From the NCBI GenBank assembly GCA_013177805.1, contig JABLXU010000005.1:62001-126000 (forward strand): 64,000 nucleotides of DNA, written 5' to 3'. The position numbers and the translations under genes were made by a program. Source of the stretch: Candidatus Omnitrophota bacterium. Its GTDB lineage: Bacteria; Hinthialibacterota; Hinthialibacteria; Hinthialibacterales; Hinthialibacteraceae. Shown in pieces: positions 51,727 through 59,801 of the stretch; the stretch's first letter is position 1; each line of letters opens with the position of its first letter. Under the pieces are notes generated by a model. That model searched no databases. It was not told the DNA's origin and was given only the letters and a program-made list of their open reading frames with translations.

Positions 51727-52760
51727 GATGACGCTTCCTCCTTTCCTGCCCGGCGGTAGGACACCAGGCGGAAATGGCGCTGGACAGGCGCGTCCATGGC
51801 CTGCTCCAGGCGCACGGTGATTTTCACCAATCCCTCTTCCCCGGCGTTTTCGACCAGATAATGCCCGGTCAACCGGTAGGGCGTCACGAATTCGGCCATA
51901 TCGATGGGCAGAGGCTGGGGCGCGTTCGAAGGCGCGGGCAGATCGTCCTTGGCCATCAGGACATCCATCTGGGAGTTGAGAATCTCCACCACGTGGACCC
52001 GTAATTCCACTTCTTTCTGAGTCCGCAAGGCGGTGGACCAGACATGGACCAGCGAGCCGGTCATGATGCCGACGATCGCGACGCCGATCAGGAGTTCGAT
52101 CAGTGTTACGCCGCTGTCATCCTCCTTGCGGTTGATAAGGAAAGCCGGTTTCCACATCGGGAAGACATATCGTTTCCATTCCACCGCCCGGGGAAAATAG
52201 GCGAACGCAACCAGGATCGAGCCGATTGCTATATACAACAAACTCATGTGGGGAGGAATGTTGAACCAACTACGGTTTCCGACGGAAGATCCAACGAACG
52301 ACAGCATGATGGGAATAACGATCCAGAAAAATCCTAGAACGATCAGGGCGCTCAACAGAAGAAAGAGCAAGAACGGCATCCGGTACAGCATGACGAACAA
52401 AGTCAAAATCACGGCGAGAGGCGCTCCCCATGCCAATCCCAGTCCCGGTTCCCAAATGGCCAAAACACCAAAAAAAACAATTAAGGTAAACAAGGCGGGA
52501 ATGACGATCAGATCGATCCGGCGGTAGCGGAAGACAATGAACAATCCTGTAATCCCGAAAATCAAGGCGAGGAGGATGGCGGCCGGCAGGAGTTCGCTGG
52601 TCCCGCCGTAGTGGTGGAACAAATCGTACGTGGCATAAACCAGCAGGGCGGCCAGACCAATCCCAAAGATTGTCAACAAGGCGACGGCGATACGGATGAC
52701 AGAGATCAACGGGAGGAGCGGCCTGGAGAAGCGCAAACTGCGGTGTGGTTTCTGGTACAT
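51723..52760 (-). CDS. Six-helix membrane domain fused to a C-terminal prepilin
   Basis: A 345-residue open frame. Residues 17-189 form six hydrophobic helices (about 17-42, 57-78, 82-102, 108-125, 129-152, 171-189). Then RYVFPMWKPAFLINRKEDDSG leads into VTLIELLIGVAIVGIMTG: a prepilin cleavage site Gly217|Val218 with Glu222 at +5, followed by a GspI/GspJ-like head (RTQKEVELRVHVVEILNSQMDVLMA). With positive charges after helices 2 and 6, the linker lies in the cytoplasm, which is right for PilD cleavage. An internal ATG at 52157 could instead give an ordinary 144-residue prepilin, but it has no clear ribosome-binding site. The upstream gene is GspF, 36 bp away; the next start overlaps by 4 bases. 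Confidence 0.8.
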   Translation of the reverse strand: MYQKPHRSLRFSRPLLPLISVIRIAVALLTIFGIGLAALLVYATYDLFHHYGGTSELLPAAILLALIFGITGLFIVFRYRRIDLIVIPALFTLIVFFGVLAIWEPGLGLAWGAPLAVILTLFVMLYRMPFLLFLLLSALIVLGFFWIVIPIMLSFVGSSVGNRSWFNIPPHMSLLYIAIGSILVAFAYFPRAVEWKRYVFPMWKPAFLINRKEDDSGVTLIELLIGVAIVGIMTGSLVHVWSTALRTQKEVELRVHVVEILNSQMDVLMAKDDLPAPSNAPQPLPIDMAEFVTPYRLTGHYLVENAGEEGLVKITVRLEQAMDAPVQRHFRLVSYRRAGKEEASS

Positions 52761-52796
52761 AAGAACCTCACGCCGGAGAAGCCGGGAATTCGCGGA

Positions 52797-53843
52797 TCAA
52801 AACCGGATCCCGCTCGACATTTGGAAAAAGAACAGGTAGAGGGCGATCACCGCCATGCCGCCCAAGACGGCGACGGTGAAGAGCAGAAACGGCTCGATGA
52901 TCTCCCGCACAATACCCGAAAGCAGTTCGGCCTGGCGGCGGTGGTATTCGGCGATGCGTTGCAAGACCTGGCCCAGGTCGGGATGGCCGCCGGTTTCGGA
53001 GATCATCCACAGCGAGGTTTGCGGTATCCAGGTCTTTTGCCGCTGCGATGTGAAGGACGTGCCCGCGGCCAGGGCGGTGTCTACTTCATCCAAGGCCATC
53101 TGCAAGGAGATACTGTCCAACGCCCCCTTGGCGATGCGGACCGCCTCGCGGCCCGAATGCCCGCCTTCCACCAACACGCCGAGAATTTCGCAGACTTCGG
53201 CGGCTTTGGCGTGGCGGTGCAGCGGCCCCAGGAACGGAACGTAGCGAATCACCCGGCCGGCCCAGTTGGACAATCCGGTCCGTCCCTCCACGTCCGAGCC
53301 GATATAGCCGATTACCAGCCAGGCGAGAAACAGCAACAATCCCTCGGTCATAATGAGAATGGACGGTCCCAGGTTGATCAAATACATAGAAAAAGGATGG
53401 GGCGTGATATGCGCGTCTTGGAACATGCTCATGAACCTGGGAATCACGAAAACGAGCAGGATTCCCAGGTTGATGAGCAGCAGGGTCCAGACCACCATCG
53501 GGTAGATCAGGCATTTCTGCAGCCGGTGCTGGAGTTCGCGGGCCGCCTGGAGATACCGGCTGAGGCCCGCGAGCATCCGGGGCAGCACGTTGCCTTCCTC
53601 GCCCACCCGGACCAGGCGGCGCATGGAGACGGGAAAGTACTGGGGGTAGTTCTCCAAGGCCTCGGACAGGGGGGAACCCAGGCGCACCAGTTCCGACACG
53701 CTTTCCTGGGTTTTGGCCCAGCCGCGGTCCAGCGCCTCCCGGCTCATCATGCCGATGCTCTTGTCCAGGGGCAGCTGCAGTTTGCTGGCGACCGCCAGAT
53801 GTTCGACAAACAAAATCAGATTGTCCCACTTGAATCGGGCCAT
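52797..53843 (-). CDS. GspF/PilC-like pilus inner-membrane platform protein
   Basis: A 349-residue type II secretion/type IV pilus platform protein. I start at the ATG at 53843 (MARFKWDN), with GAGG 6 bases upstream, rather than a GTG four codons earlier. Two GspF domains are visible: the first ends in SRYLQAARELQHRLQKCLIYPMVVWTLLLINLGILLVFVIPRF; the second holds VCEILGVLVEGGHSGREAVRIAKGAL and IVREIIEPFLLFTVAVLGGMAVIALYLFFFQM. Three membrane helices are as in the family. It anchors the pseudopilus and contacts an assembly ATPase (GspE), which is not in the window. It begins 12 bp after the pilin gene. Confidence 0.93.
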   Translation of the reverse strand: MARFKWDNLILFVEHLAVASKLQLPLDKSIGMMSREALDRGWAKTQESVSELVRLGSPLSEALENYPQYFPVSMRRLVRVGEEGNVLPRMLAGLSRYLQAARELQHRLQKCLIYPMVVWTLLLINLGILLVFVIPRFMSMFQDAHITPHPFSMYLINLGPSILIMTEGLLLFLAWLVIGYIGSDVEGRTGLSNWAGRVIRYVPFLGPLHRHAKAAEVCEILGVLVEGGHSGREAVRIAKGALDSISLQMALDEVDTALAAGTSFTSQRQKTWIPQTSLWMISETGGHPDLGQVLQRIAEYHRRQAELLSGIVREIIEPFLLFTVAVLGGMAVIALYLFFFQMSSGIRF

Positions 53844-53855
53844 GGCGCACCTCAC

Positions 53856-54416
53856 TCAAGGTCCAAAGGTTGTCAAAACACCATCTGAACTCGTTCCATT
53901 GCTCGGCGTATAGGAAATAAAGTTATCCGGAATCATCGGATCGTAACCGGTCTTGAAACTCGGCCCCAGGCCATACACCACATAGTTCGCGCTGCCGTGG
54001 CGGCCGTAAGGCGGAAGCGCCGCCCGTTGCCCGGTGGCTTGGATGAAATTCAGATAGAAATAGGTCATGTTCCCGGAGCGTTCGGACTCCACGAACTCAT
54101 GCCGTTCCCGGTTGGCAGGATAGAGAAAAACGTCTTCCGGGATGGAACTCACATAAGGAACGGGTGTGGATAGGCGATTGAGATCACCCGGTAGCGATTT
54201 GCCCGGTTCGCGGTTGACCGGATACGCGTCCCGGTCCACGAAATACATCTCGAGAGCCCAGGCCAGGATCTCCTGTTCTGCCAAAGAGCGGGCTACCTTG
54301 GCGCGGATGAGGGCGTTCAAAAAATTCGGCACGGCGATGGCGAAGAGCATGGAGATAATGGTGGCTACCGTCATCAACTCAATCAATGTAAATCCTTGAT
54401 TCCTTTTATTTTTCAT
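53856..54416 (-). CDS. Type IV pilin-like (GspG-like) prepilin
   Basis: A 186-residue prepilin from the ATG at 54416, with GAGG 6 bases away. Leader MKNKRNQG is cut before FTLIELMTVATIISMLFAIAVP, Glu at +5, then NFLNALIRAKVARSLAEQEILAWALEMYFVDRDAYP, the GspG-type helix. The head ends in PDNFISYTPSNGTSSDGVLTTFGP. Very like the pilin at 46076. First structural gene of the cluster after sigma and anti-sigma, so probably its major pseudopilin. A 157-bp gap with a CCCTCTCCCTCT repeat fragment separates it from the anti-sigma gene and may hold an extra promoter. Confidence 0.92.
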   Translation of the reverse strand: MKNKRNQGFTLIELMTVATIISMLFAIAVPNFLNALIRAKVARSLAEQEILAWALEMYFVDRDAYPVNREPGKSLPGDLNRLSTPVPYVSSIPEDVFLYPANRERHEFVESERSGNMTYFYLNFIQATGQRAALPPYGRHGSANYVVYGLGPSFKTGYDPMIPDNFISYTPSNGTSSDGVLTTFGP

Positions 54417-54573
54417 GATCTGCCTCATCCTTATTCTCGATTCTCCCGCTGGGCAGGAATCAATAATGGATCTTGGTGAGGATTTCTTTTCCCCTCTCCC
54501 TCTGGAAGAGGAAATTTCAAAGTAATGGCTTTTCACATCCTGCCTCTCTCTCAAAGGCAGAAACACCGGCATT

Positions 54574-55128
54574 TCATGATGGTTCCAAAGTCTTGGATTT
54601 GATGCCGTTTCCAAGAGTATCGTCCGGCGCGGGGTTCCCGGCGATGGTTTCGGCGTGGATCTCCTCTTTTTCCATGAGAATGCCCTGCTTCCGGTAGAGT
54701 TCCAACGTCTTTGAATCGTAGAAGGTGCTCAACACGGAATGCTGGATAGGATGGAGCAGATTTTGATTCACCGTGTTCGTTCTCGTTTGCCACACGACTC
54801 CCATCAGTCCTCCCGCCAATATCAGGCAAGCGGCGGCGGAGGCGGTCATCCAGCGGCGGAAATGGCGCTGCATCTGGTTGGACCAGTCATTGAACAATCG
54901 GATTTGCCGCTTGACCCGGTACACCAACTCAGGCGGGGCGTCCATGGTTCCGTCCAAGCAAGCCATGGAGTCGAACTGCTCGAGCAGCGCGCGCCAGGCC
55001 TGTTCTTCCCGGCGGCAGGCGGGACACTCGGCCAAATGATTCACGAACCGCGACTGCTCGGGCTCGGCAAGCTCCCGGTAGAAGTATTCCGGCCACCGTT
55101 CACGGATATCATCACAAGTAAACGCCAT
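54574..55128 (-). CDS. Membrane anti-sigma factor with zinc motif
   Basis: A 184-residue protein. The N-terminal ZAS-type zinc motif HLAECPACR (His31, Cys35, Cys38, H-x3-C-x2-C) marks an anti-ECF sigma factor; a membrane helix follows (MTASAAACLILAGGLMGVVW, about 93-113), placing the rest outside. The periplasmic tail has no known domain. GGAG lies 8 bases before the ATG, and the gene begins 12 bp after the sigma stop. The usual scheme is sigma held at the membrane until a signal releases it. Signal and protease are not known here. Confidence 0.88.
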   Translation of the reverse strand: MAFTCDDIRERWPEYFYRELAEPEQSRFVNHLAECPACRREEQAWRALLEQFDSMACLDGTMDAPPELVYRVKRQIRLFNDWSNQMQRHFRRWMTASAAACLILAGGLMGVVWQTRTNTVNQNLLHPIQHSVLSTFYDSKTLELYRKQGILMEKEEIHAETIAGNPAPDDTLGNGIKSKTLEPS

Positions 55129-55140
55129 GGTTTTACTCCG

Positions 55141-55734
55141 TTATGGCTGCCCGGCCATTTTGGTTTCCGTGGTGGGATTCGTTTCTAAATCCGATATCCC
55201 CATGATTCCCCGCAGTTTGAGGAAGGTTTGATGCAAAGTGGCTTTCACGGTACCCACCGGGGTGGAGAGGATTTCGGCGATATCCTGGATCTTCAGATTC
55301 TGAAAATGGCGCAGGATGAAAATGGCGCGTTGGCGGTCGGTCAACTCGGCCAGGGCGTTTTTGACGTGGTTGAGGTCTTCCACTTTTTTGGCGTAGTCGC
55401 GGGGATTCATGCCTTGTTCCACGAGCGACAGGAGGATCAGATTATCGTAGGTGACACGCTGTTCATGGACGGCGCGGTTGCGCAGGCGGTCGAGGCAGGT
55501 ATTGACCGCTACGCGGTACACCCAACGTTCGAGCATGACGGTATCGGACAGCTGAGGAGCGAAGCGCCAGATTTTCAGGAAGACTTCCTGGGCCACGTCG
55601 AGGGCATCATCGCGCCCTCCCACCATGCGCAGGGCGGTGAAATAGATCCTTTGCTGATACCGGCGGACGAATTCTTCGAAGATTCCCGGATCTCTTTGCT
55701 TGATGCCACGCACCAAATCCCGTTCGGAACGCAT
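55141..55734 (-). CDS. ECF-type RNA polymerase sigma factor
   Basis: A 197-residue sigma70 relative with only regions 2 and 4, as in ECF sigmas. Region 2: FEEFVRRYQQRIYFTALRMVGGRDDALDVAQEVFLKIWRF and YRVAVNTCLDRLRNR. Region 4: ALAELTDRQRAIFILRHFQNLKIQDIAEILSTPVGTVKATLHQTFLKLR. GGAGAAGG precedes the ATG. It heads the seven-gene cluster of anti-sigma, pilins and GspF, so it probably controls its own operon and perhaps other exported-protein genes. I could not find a convincing GGAAC-type ECF promoter in the 376 bp upstream. Confidence 0.93.
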   Translation of the reverse strand: MRSERDLVRGIKQRDPGIFEEFVRRYQQRIYFTALRMVGGRDDALDVAQEVFLKIWRFAPQLSDTVMLERWVYRVAVNTCLDRLRNRAVHEQRVTYDNLILLSLVEQGMNPRDYAKKVEDLNHVKNALAELTDRQRAIFILRHFQNLKIQDIAEILSTPVGTVKATLHQTFLKLRGIMGISDLETNPTTETKMAGQP

Positions 55735-56110
55735 ACCCTTCTCCCCGGTATAAACGTTTTCCCCCTCAATTGGACATTCAGAGCCACCCCATTATTGAAA
55801 TTAGGTATTTCTAAAAACGGTATCGCGGAAGGAAAGGTTTAGTCCAGGAAAGAAGAAAGGATCTCGAAAAAAACCGTGGATCATTGGAACTGGTGACTCG
55901 ATTGCAGAAAGGGAAAATTCAATTTCCCCCTATCAGAGCCTCCATCCCCCAGATCTTCTTGCAGAGGGAGAGGGAATCGTTTCGCGTAACCATCCCTCCG
56001 CCGATCGCGGATAGTCCCGTGAAAAAGTCCGGCATTCAGGTAAGCAGGTATAAAAAACAGGGAGGTCATCCCACGCCTGAGCGGCATCTTGACGGATGCC
56101 GAAGTGCAGG
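55735..56110. other. Region upstream of the sigma operon
   Basis: Gap between the alcohol dehydrogenase (minus) and sigma gene (minus). It contains a reverse copy of the TCCCTCTCCCTCTG repeat (55957-55975) and the likely promoter of the sigma operon, which I cannot place. No gene seen. Confidence 0.4.
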
Positions 56111-57166
56111 CTACTTCATCCTCCCGTTGGGTTCGAGCACAGCCTTAATCAGACGGGATTCGCACATAGCCTCGAATCCTTCCTGCCACCGCTCGATTGG
56201 CAAGCACTCGGGCGAGAGGAGAGATAGATCCAACTTGCCGGCATCGAGCAGGCGCAATACCCGCTCCCACATCTCCCAATTGTGACTGAACACTCCCTGC
56301 AGCCGCACCCCTTTGTGCACCAGGGGATCAAGCGAAAAATTGTAGGCCCCGGGTCCCCAGCCAGCCCGGATGATCTGGCCCGCCGGGCGGACAATATCGA
56401 TTGCGTCTTTCAATGTCCGGTTGCGGCCCGAAACATCGATCACCACATCGATCCCGTGTCCATCGTGGATCTGGCGCACCAAGCCGAACAAATCATCGTG
56501 ATCCATGTCCACGATGTGCGTCGCTCCCATCTGTTTCCCCACTTGCAGGCGGTTTTTGTCCCGGGCCAGGCCGGTGAGAACGATCGGGCCGCCTCCCTGC
56601 ATTTTGGCCATGCGTACACAGATTAAACCTACCGTCCCACAACCCAGCACGGCCACGCTCATCCCCGGCTTGATCTCTCCCGCCACCGCCGTGGCATGAT
56701 ACGCCACACAACTGGGTTCAGTGAGCGCGGCAAGGTGCAACGGCAGATTTTTGGGCACCCGGTGCAGACAGCGCACCGGAACCTGCACATATTGAGTGAA
56801 TCCCCCATCCTGTAGTTGGCCGAATCCTTTGCGGTGTTCGCAGAAATGATAACGGCCGGTGCGGCAATAATAACAATCCCCGCAAATGACAGCCGCGGTT
56901 TCGCACACCACACGGTCCCCTGGCGCGAAGGATCGCACTCCTTCGCCCACTTCGTGGACGATCCCGCTAAACTCGTGCCCCATTACTACCGGCAAATTAA
57001 CAGGCCAGGAATGTTCGTTCAAATATTGATGCACATCCGTACCACAAATGCCCGCCGCCGCGATTTTGAGCAACACATTGCCCCGGGAGGGTTGGGGAAT
57101 CGGTATTTCCCGCAATTCCACGGAACGTTCCTTCAAGGCGTATTGCACAACGGCGGGTTGAGACAC
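56111..57166 (-). CDS. Zinc-dependent alcohol dehydrogenase (MDR superfamily)
   Basis: A 351-residue MDR dehydrogenase of the sorbitol/threonine dehydrogenase type. I choose the GTG at 57166 because a perfect AGGAGG lies 5 bases upstream; the frame is open to 57229. Catalytic zinc ligands: GICGTDVHQ (Cys41), GHEFSG (His64-Glu65). Structural zinc: CGDCYYCRTGRYHFC (Cys95, 98, 101, 109). NAD(P) site: SVAVLGCGTVGLICVRMAKMQGG. It oxidises a secondary alcohol or polyol such as sorbitol, inositol or threonine. Single gene, divergent from the response regulator. Family firm, substrate open. Confidence 0.9.
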   Translation of the reverse strand: MSQPAVVQYALKERSVELREIPIPQPSRGNVLLKIAAAGICGTDVHQYLNEHSWPVNLPVVMGHEFSGIVHEVGEGVRSFAPGDRVVCETAAVICGDCYYCRTGRYHFCEHRKGFGQLQDGGFTQYVQVPVRCLHRVPKNLPLHLAALTEPSCVAYHATAVAGEIKPGMSVAVLGCGTVGLICVRMAKMQGGGPIVLTGLARDKNRLQVGKQMGATHIVDMDHDDLFGLVRQIHDGHGIDVVIDVSGRNRTLKDAIDIVRPAGQIIRAGWGPGAYNFSLDPLVHKGVRLQGVFSHNWEMWERVLRLLDAGKLDLSLLSPECLPIERWQEGFEAMCESRLIKAVLEPNGRMK

Positions 57167-57555
57167 AGAAAACCTCCTGACGATAAATTTATGGTCTATA
57201 TGCGGATCAAGTGACAGATCTTCCGCCATATGGTGACAGCACTTCCTCCAGTTGACAATCCTTGACCATCCAGTCGTGGATCTTTCCGGGCATCCTTTTT
57301 CACGCCCTATTCCGTTCGATAATCCTTACTCAAAATCTCCCCTGGAAGCGGCGGTTTCGGGACTGACACCCAGCTTTCTTCCAGCCTTCTTTCCACGTGA
57401 TCCTGCCCTTCTTGATCCATCTTTCCCGCGAGAATTACCGGAAAAACCTATACCAGTCTATTTTTCCTTAATATACTTCTTCTTCTCCAATTTTCACGAT
57501 AGAATTATACATAGGAAATTTGTAAATTATTAAATATATTATTAAAGGATCTAGA
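57167..57555. other. Divergent intergenic region
   Basis: Gap between the alcohol dehydrogenase (minus) and the receiver protein (plus). The 57465-57550 part is strongly AT-rich and holds several TATAAT-like sequences (for example AATTATACAT near 57505), but no pair with a good -35 and spacing. No gene seen. Confidence 0.4.
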
Positions 57556-57924
57556 ATGCCGGAAAAGCGGAACATTTTATTAGCGGATGATGAAGAAATG
57601 GTCAGAAGCGTGGCCAAAGCCATGTTGAACCACCTGGATTTCGACGTCATCCTCGCCACGGATGGGCAAGAAGCCCTCGATATTTTTTTATTGCGCCAGA
57701 ACGAAATCTCGTTGGTCATTCTAGATATCAGCATGCCAGGACTGGATGGATTTGAATGCTTGAAGCACATCCGCCGGAATTCGGACGTACCCGCCCTGAT
57801 CGCCAGCGGTTACGGCATGGCGATCAGCGAGGAGGTCATGCGCGAAACCAACGCCCAAGGGATTCTGCCCAAACCGTTCACTCTGGAAATTTTGGCTGAA
57901 ACTATCCGCAACATCCTGCCTTAA
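57556..57924 (+). CDS. Single-domain CheY-like response regulator
   Basis: A 122-residue receiver domain with no output domain. Acidic pair LLADDEE (Asp11, Asp12), phospho-acceptor in VILDISMPGLDG (Asp57), switch Ser in LIASGYG (Ser84) and Lys in GILPKPF (Lys106) are all present, so it should be phosphorylatable. AAAGGA lies 7 bases before the ATG. No histidine kinase is nearby; the ending GILPKPFTLEILAETIRNIL is typical of receivers used by hybrid kinases. It may act by binding a partner, as CheY and Spo0F do. Confidence 0.92.
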   Translation: MPEKRNILLADDEEMVRSVAKAMLNHLDFDVILATDGQEALDIFLLRQNEISLVILDISMPGLDGFECLKHIRRNSDVPALIASGYGMAISEEVMRETNAQGILPKPFTLEILAETIRNILP

Positions 57925-58226
57925 TTTGACGATCCGGAGACTGTTTTCTACTGGCCTGCAAGATCCATGCGGCGCCTGCGCTGGGCCGATCCTGGCGCAG
58001 TCCACTCCGGCCTGGTATCACGTTTTCTCACGGCCGCCCTTCAAATCCTGGCATCGGGAAACTAAAAAAATATTGATCTGGCCTATCGGAAGAGGTCCAT
58101 GTTATTGTTTAATAATTTCCCGCTCTTCCGAGGCGCTACTGCTTTGACGCGGAACAAGCCATGATCCATGATCGGCTTGCAACCACCGGATTGTACGTGA
58201 CAATCCGTAATCCAGGAGGAACACAT
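57925..58226. other. Leader region of the DUF1080-methyltransferase gene
   Basis: No gene seen. It holds CTGCGC/GCGCAG short inverted repeats near 57975-58000 without T-run and the hairpin at 58187-58207 described separately. Confidence 0.45.
58187..58207 (+). promoter_or_regulatory. Hairpin just upstream of the ribosome-binding site
   Basis: Perfect 8-bp arms, CGGATTGT (58187-58194) and ACAATCCG (58200-58207), with loop ACGTG. It ends 7 bases before the AGGAGG at 58214-58219 of the gene starting at 58227, so it could control initiation or be an operator. No T-run follows. Confidence 0.5.
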
Positions 58227-59549
58227 ATGAAATATCCATCGTTTGGTTTGGTTCTGTTGATGGCTATGGCAACCCTGGCTCTCGGCGCGGAGATTCCCCC
58301 GGCGAGCGATGGGTATTTTCATGGAGATCCGCCTTACCTGTTGGAAGAAGGGTGGAAACCCCTCCTCAATGGAAAAAATCTCAACGGCTGGCGGTTTTCC
58401 AGCGGAGCAAAAGACGACTGGCAAACGGTCCGGGGCGTTTTTTGGGGCGGACCCGACAATCCCCGGGAACTGACCGGCCGTCCCGCCCCCGGTGACCGGC
58501 TTCTGTTTATGGGTAGACCCGGGAAAACCGGATTTTCCAACTTGTTCACAAACGAGAAGTTCGGGGATCTGGAATTGTATCTGGAATTCATGATTCCCGA
58601 AAATGCTGCCGCGGGAATATTCCTCCAGGGGTTGTATGGGATCCAAATCCGTGACAGCTACGGAGATTACGAAGCTCCCGTTTCCGAACTCAGCGGCGCC
58701 TTAATGGAGTATGAAACCACCCGGCTGGGCGGTATCGCCCCCCGGGAGCAAGCGGAAGAACCGGCGGGGAAATGGCAATCCCTCCATATCTGGTTCCAAG
58801 CTCCCCGGTTCAACGCGCAAGGCCAAAAGACCAGCAACGCCAAGTTCGTCCGGGTGTTGTACAACGGGACCTTGATCCATGAAAACATCGAACGGGAAGG
58901 GCGGAGCGTGGGTGCGTTGGATCTTCCAGAAGCCGCGGAGAATCCCCTCCTGTTGCAAGGCGGGCAATCCCCCATCGCGTTCCGCAATATTTATGTCCGG
59001 CCGCTGAAAGAAATCCCCCTCTTCGCCAGCCAGCCCATGCCCGAGCTGAAGGTTATCCGCACGCCGGATGTCATTTTCGTGCCGACGCCTCAGGAAGTGG
59101 TCGAAAAAATGTTGGAATTAGCCCAAGTCCAAAAAGACGATGTGGTCTATGACCTGGGATGCGGCGACGGCCGGATTGTCGTCACGGCGGCCAAGAAATA
59201 CGGTTGCCGGGGCTTTGGATTTGATATCGATCCCGAACGGATTATGGATTCCTTGGAAAACGTGAAAAAAAACAAGGTGGAACACCTGGTCACCATCGAA
59301 CAACAGGACATTTTCACCTTGGACCTAACCCCTGCCAGTGTCATTACTCTATACCTGTTGCCCAGTTTGAACGTGAAATTGATTCCCCAGTTGGAGAAAT
59401 TAAAACCGGGCACACGCATCGTCTCGCATGATTTCGATATGAAGGGAGTCAAACCGGATCAGGTTGTGGAAGTGGAGTTGGAAAATAACGGCGGGAGCCA
59501 CACGATCTATTTGTGGACCACACCCTTGAAAAAAGAAAAGGAAAATTAA
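58227..59549 (+). CDS. Exported DUF1080 (3-keto-disaccharide hydrolase-like) and methyltransferase fusion
   Basis: A 440-residue protein from the ATG at 58227 (AGGAGG 7 bases upstream) with signal peptide MKYPSFGLVLLMAMATLALGA. Residues about 40-265 are a DUF1080-type concanavalin sandwich (EEGWKPLLNGKNLNGWRF, NLFTNEKFGDLELYLEFMIPENAAAGIFLQGLYGIQIRDSYG, FRNIYVRPLKEIPLF). Residues about 285-435 are a class I SAM methyltransferase: VVEKMLELAQVQKDDVVYDLGCGDGRIV (motif I at 309-318), FGFDIDPERI, QDIFTLDLTPASVITLYLLPS. DUF1080 proteins act on or bind sugars outside the cell, while SAM is cytoplasmic, so the pairing behind a signal peptide is odd. A strong terminator follows. Function of the fusion is unknown. 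Confidence 0.85.
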   Translation: MKYPSFGLVLLMAMATLALGAEIPPASDGYFHGDPPYLLEEGWKPLLNGKNLNGWRFSSGAKDDWQTVRGVFWGGPDNPRELTGRPAPGDRLLFMGRPGKTGFSNLFTNEKFGDLELYLEFMIPENAAAGIFLQGLYGIQIRDSYGDYEAPVSELSGALMEYETTRLGGIAPREQAEEPAGKWQSLHIWFQAPRFNAQGQKTSNAKFVRVLYNGTLIHENIEREGRSVGALDLPEAAENPLLLQGGQSPIAFRNIYVRPLKEIPLFASQPMPELKVIRTPDVIFVPTPQEVVEKMLELAQVQKDDVVYDLGCGDGRIVVTAAKKYGCRGFGFDIDPERIMDSLENVKKNKVEHLVTIEQQDIFTLDLTPASVITLYLLPSLNVKLIPQLEKLKPGTRIVSHDFDMKGVKPDQVVEVELENNGGSHTIYLWTTPLKKEKEN

Positions 59550-59583
59550 AAACCGGACCGGAAGATTCTTAACCTGCGCTCTC

Positions 59584-59620
59584 CTCCCTCCGGCTCTGCC
59601 TGCCGGGGGGAGTTTTCTTT
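59584..59620 (+). terminator. Rho-independent terminator
   Basis: CTCCCTCCGGC (59584-59594) pairs with GCCGGGGGGAG (59602-59612) over 11 bp with one T-G pair, loop TCTGCCT, followed by TTTTCTTT. Confidence 0.85.
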
Positions 59621-59801
59621 ATGTCATTTTCCCAATGGCTGATTGTTTCCATGACAGTTTCCTCTTCACGATGAAAGATTGATCTTGCCTTTTTGTTTGA
59701 TTTTTTTGATAATGATTCCACGAAAGGGCGTTGTCGTTGATCCTCTGATAGAGCATAAGGCTTTTCCATATCCGCCATCCGGTGATGCAGGAGAGAAAGC
59801 C

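Noticed and set aside
53086..53859. 257-residue minus-strand frame overlapping GspF in another phase
   Set aside because: Arg/Gly/Pro-rich shadow frame; GspF motifs occupy the true phase.
52611..53888. 425-residue plus-strand frame opposite GspF and the prepilin fusion
   Set aside because: Low-complexity His/Gln/Arg-rich translation with no family; the minus strand encodes clear GspF and prepilin signatures over the same bases.
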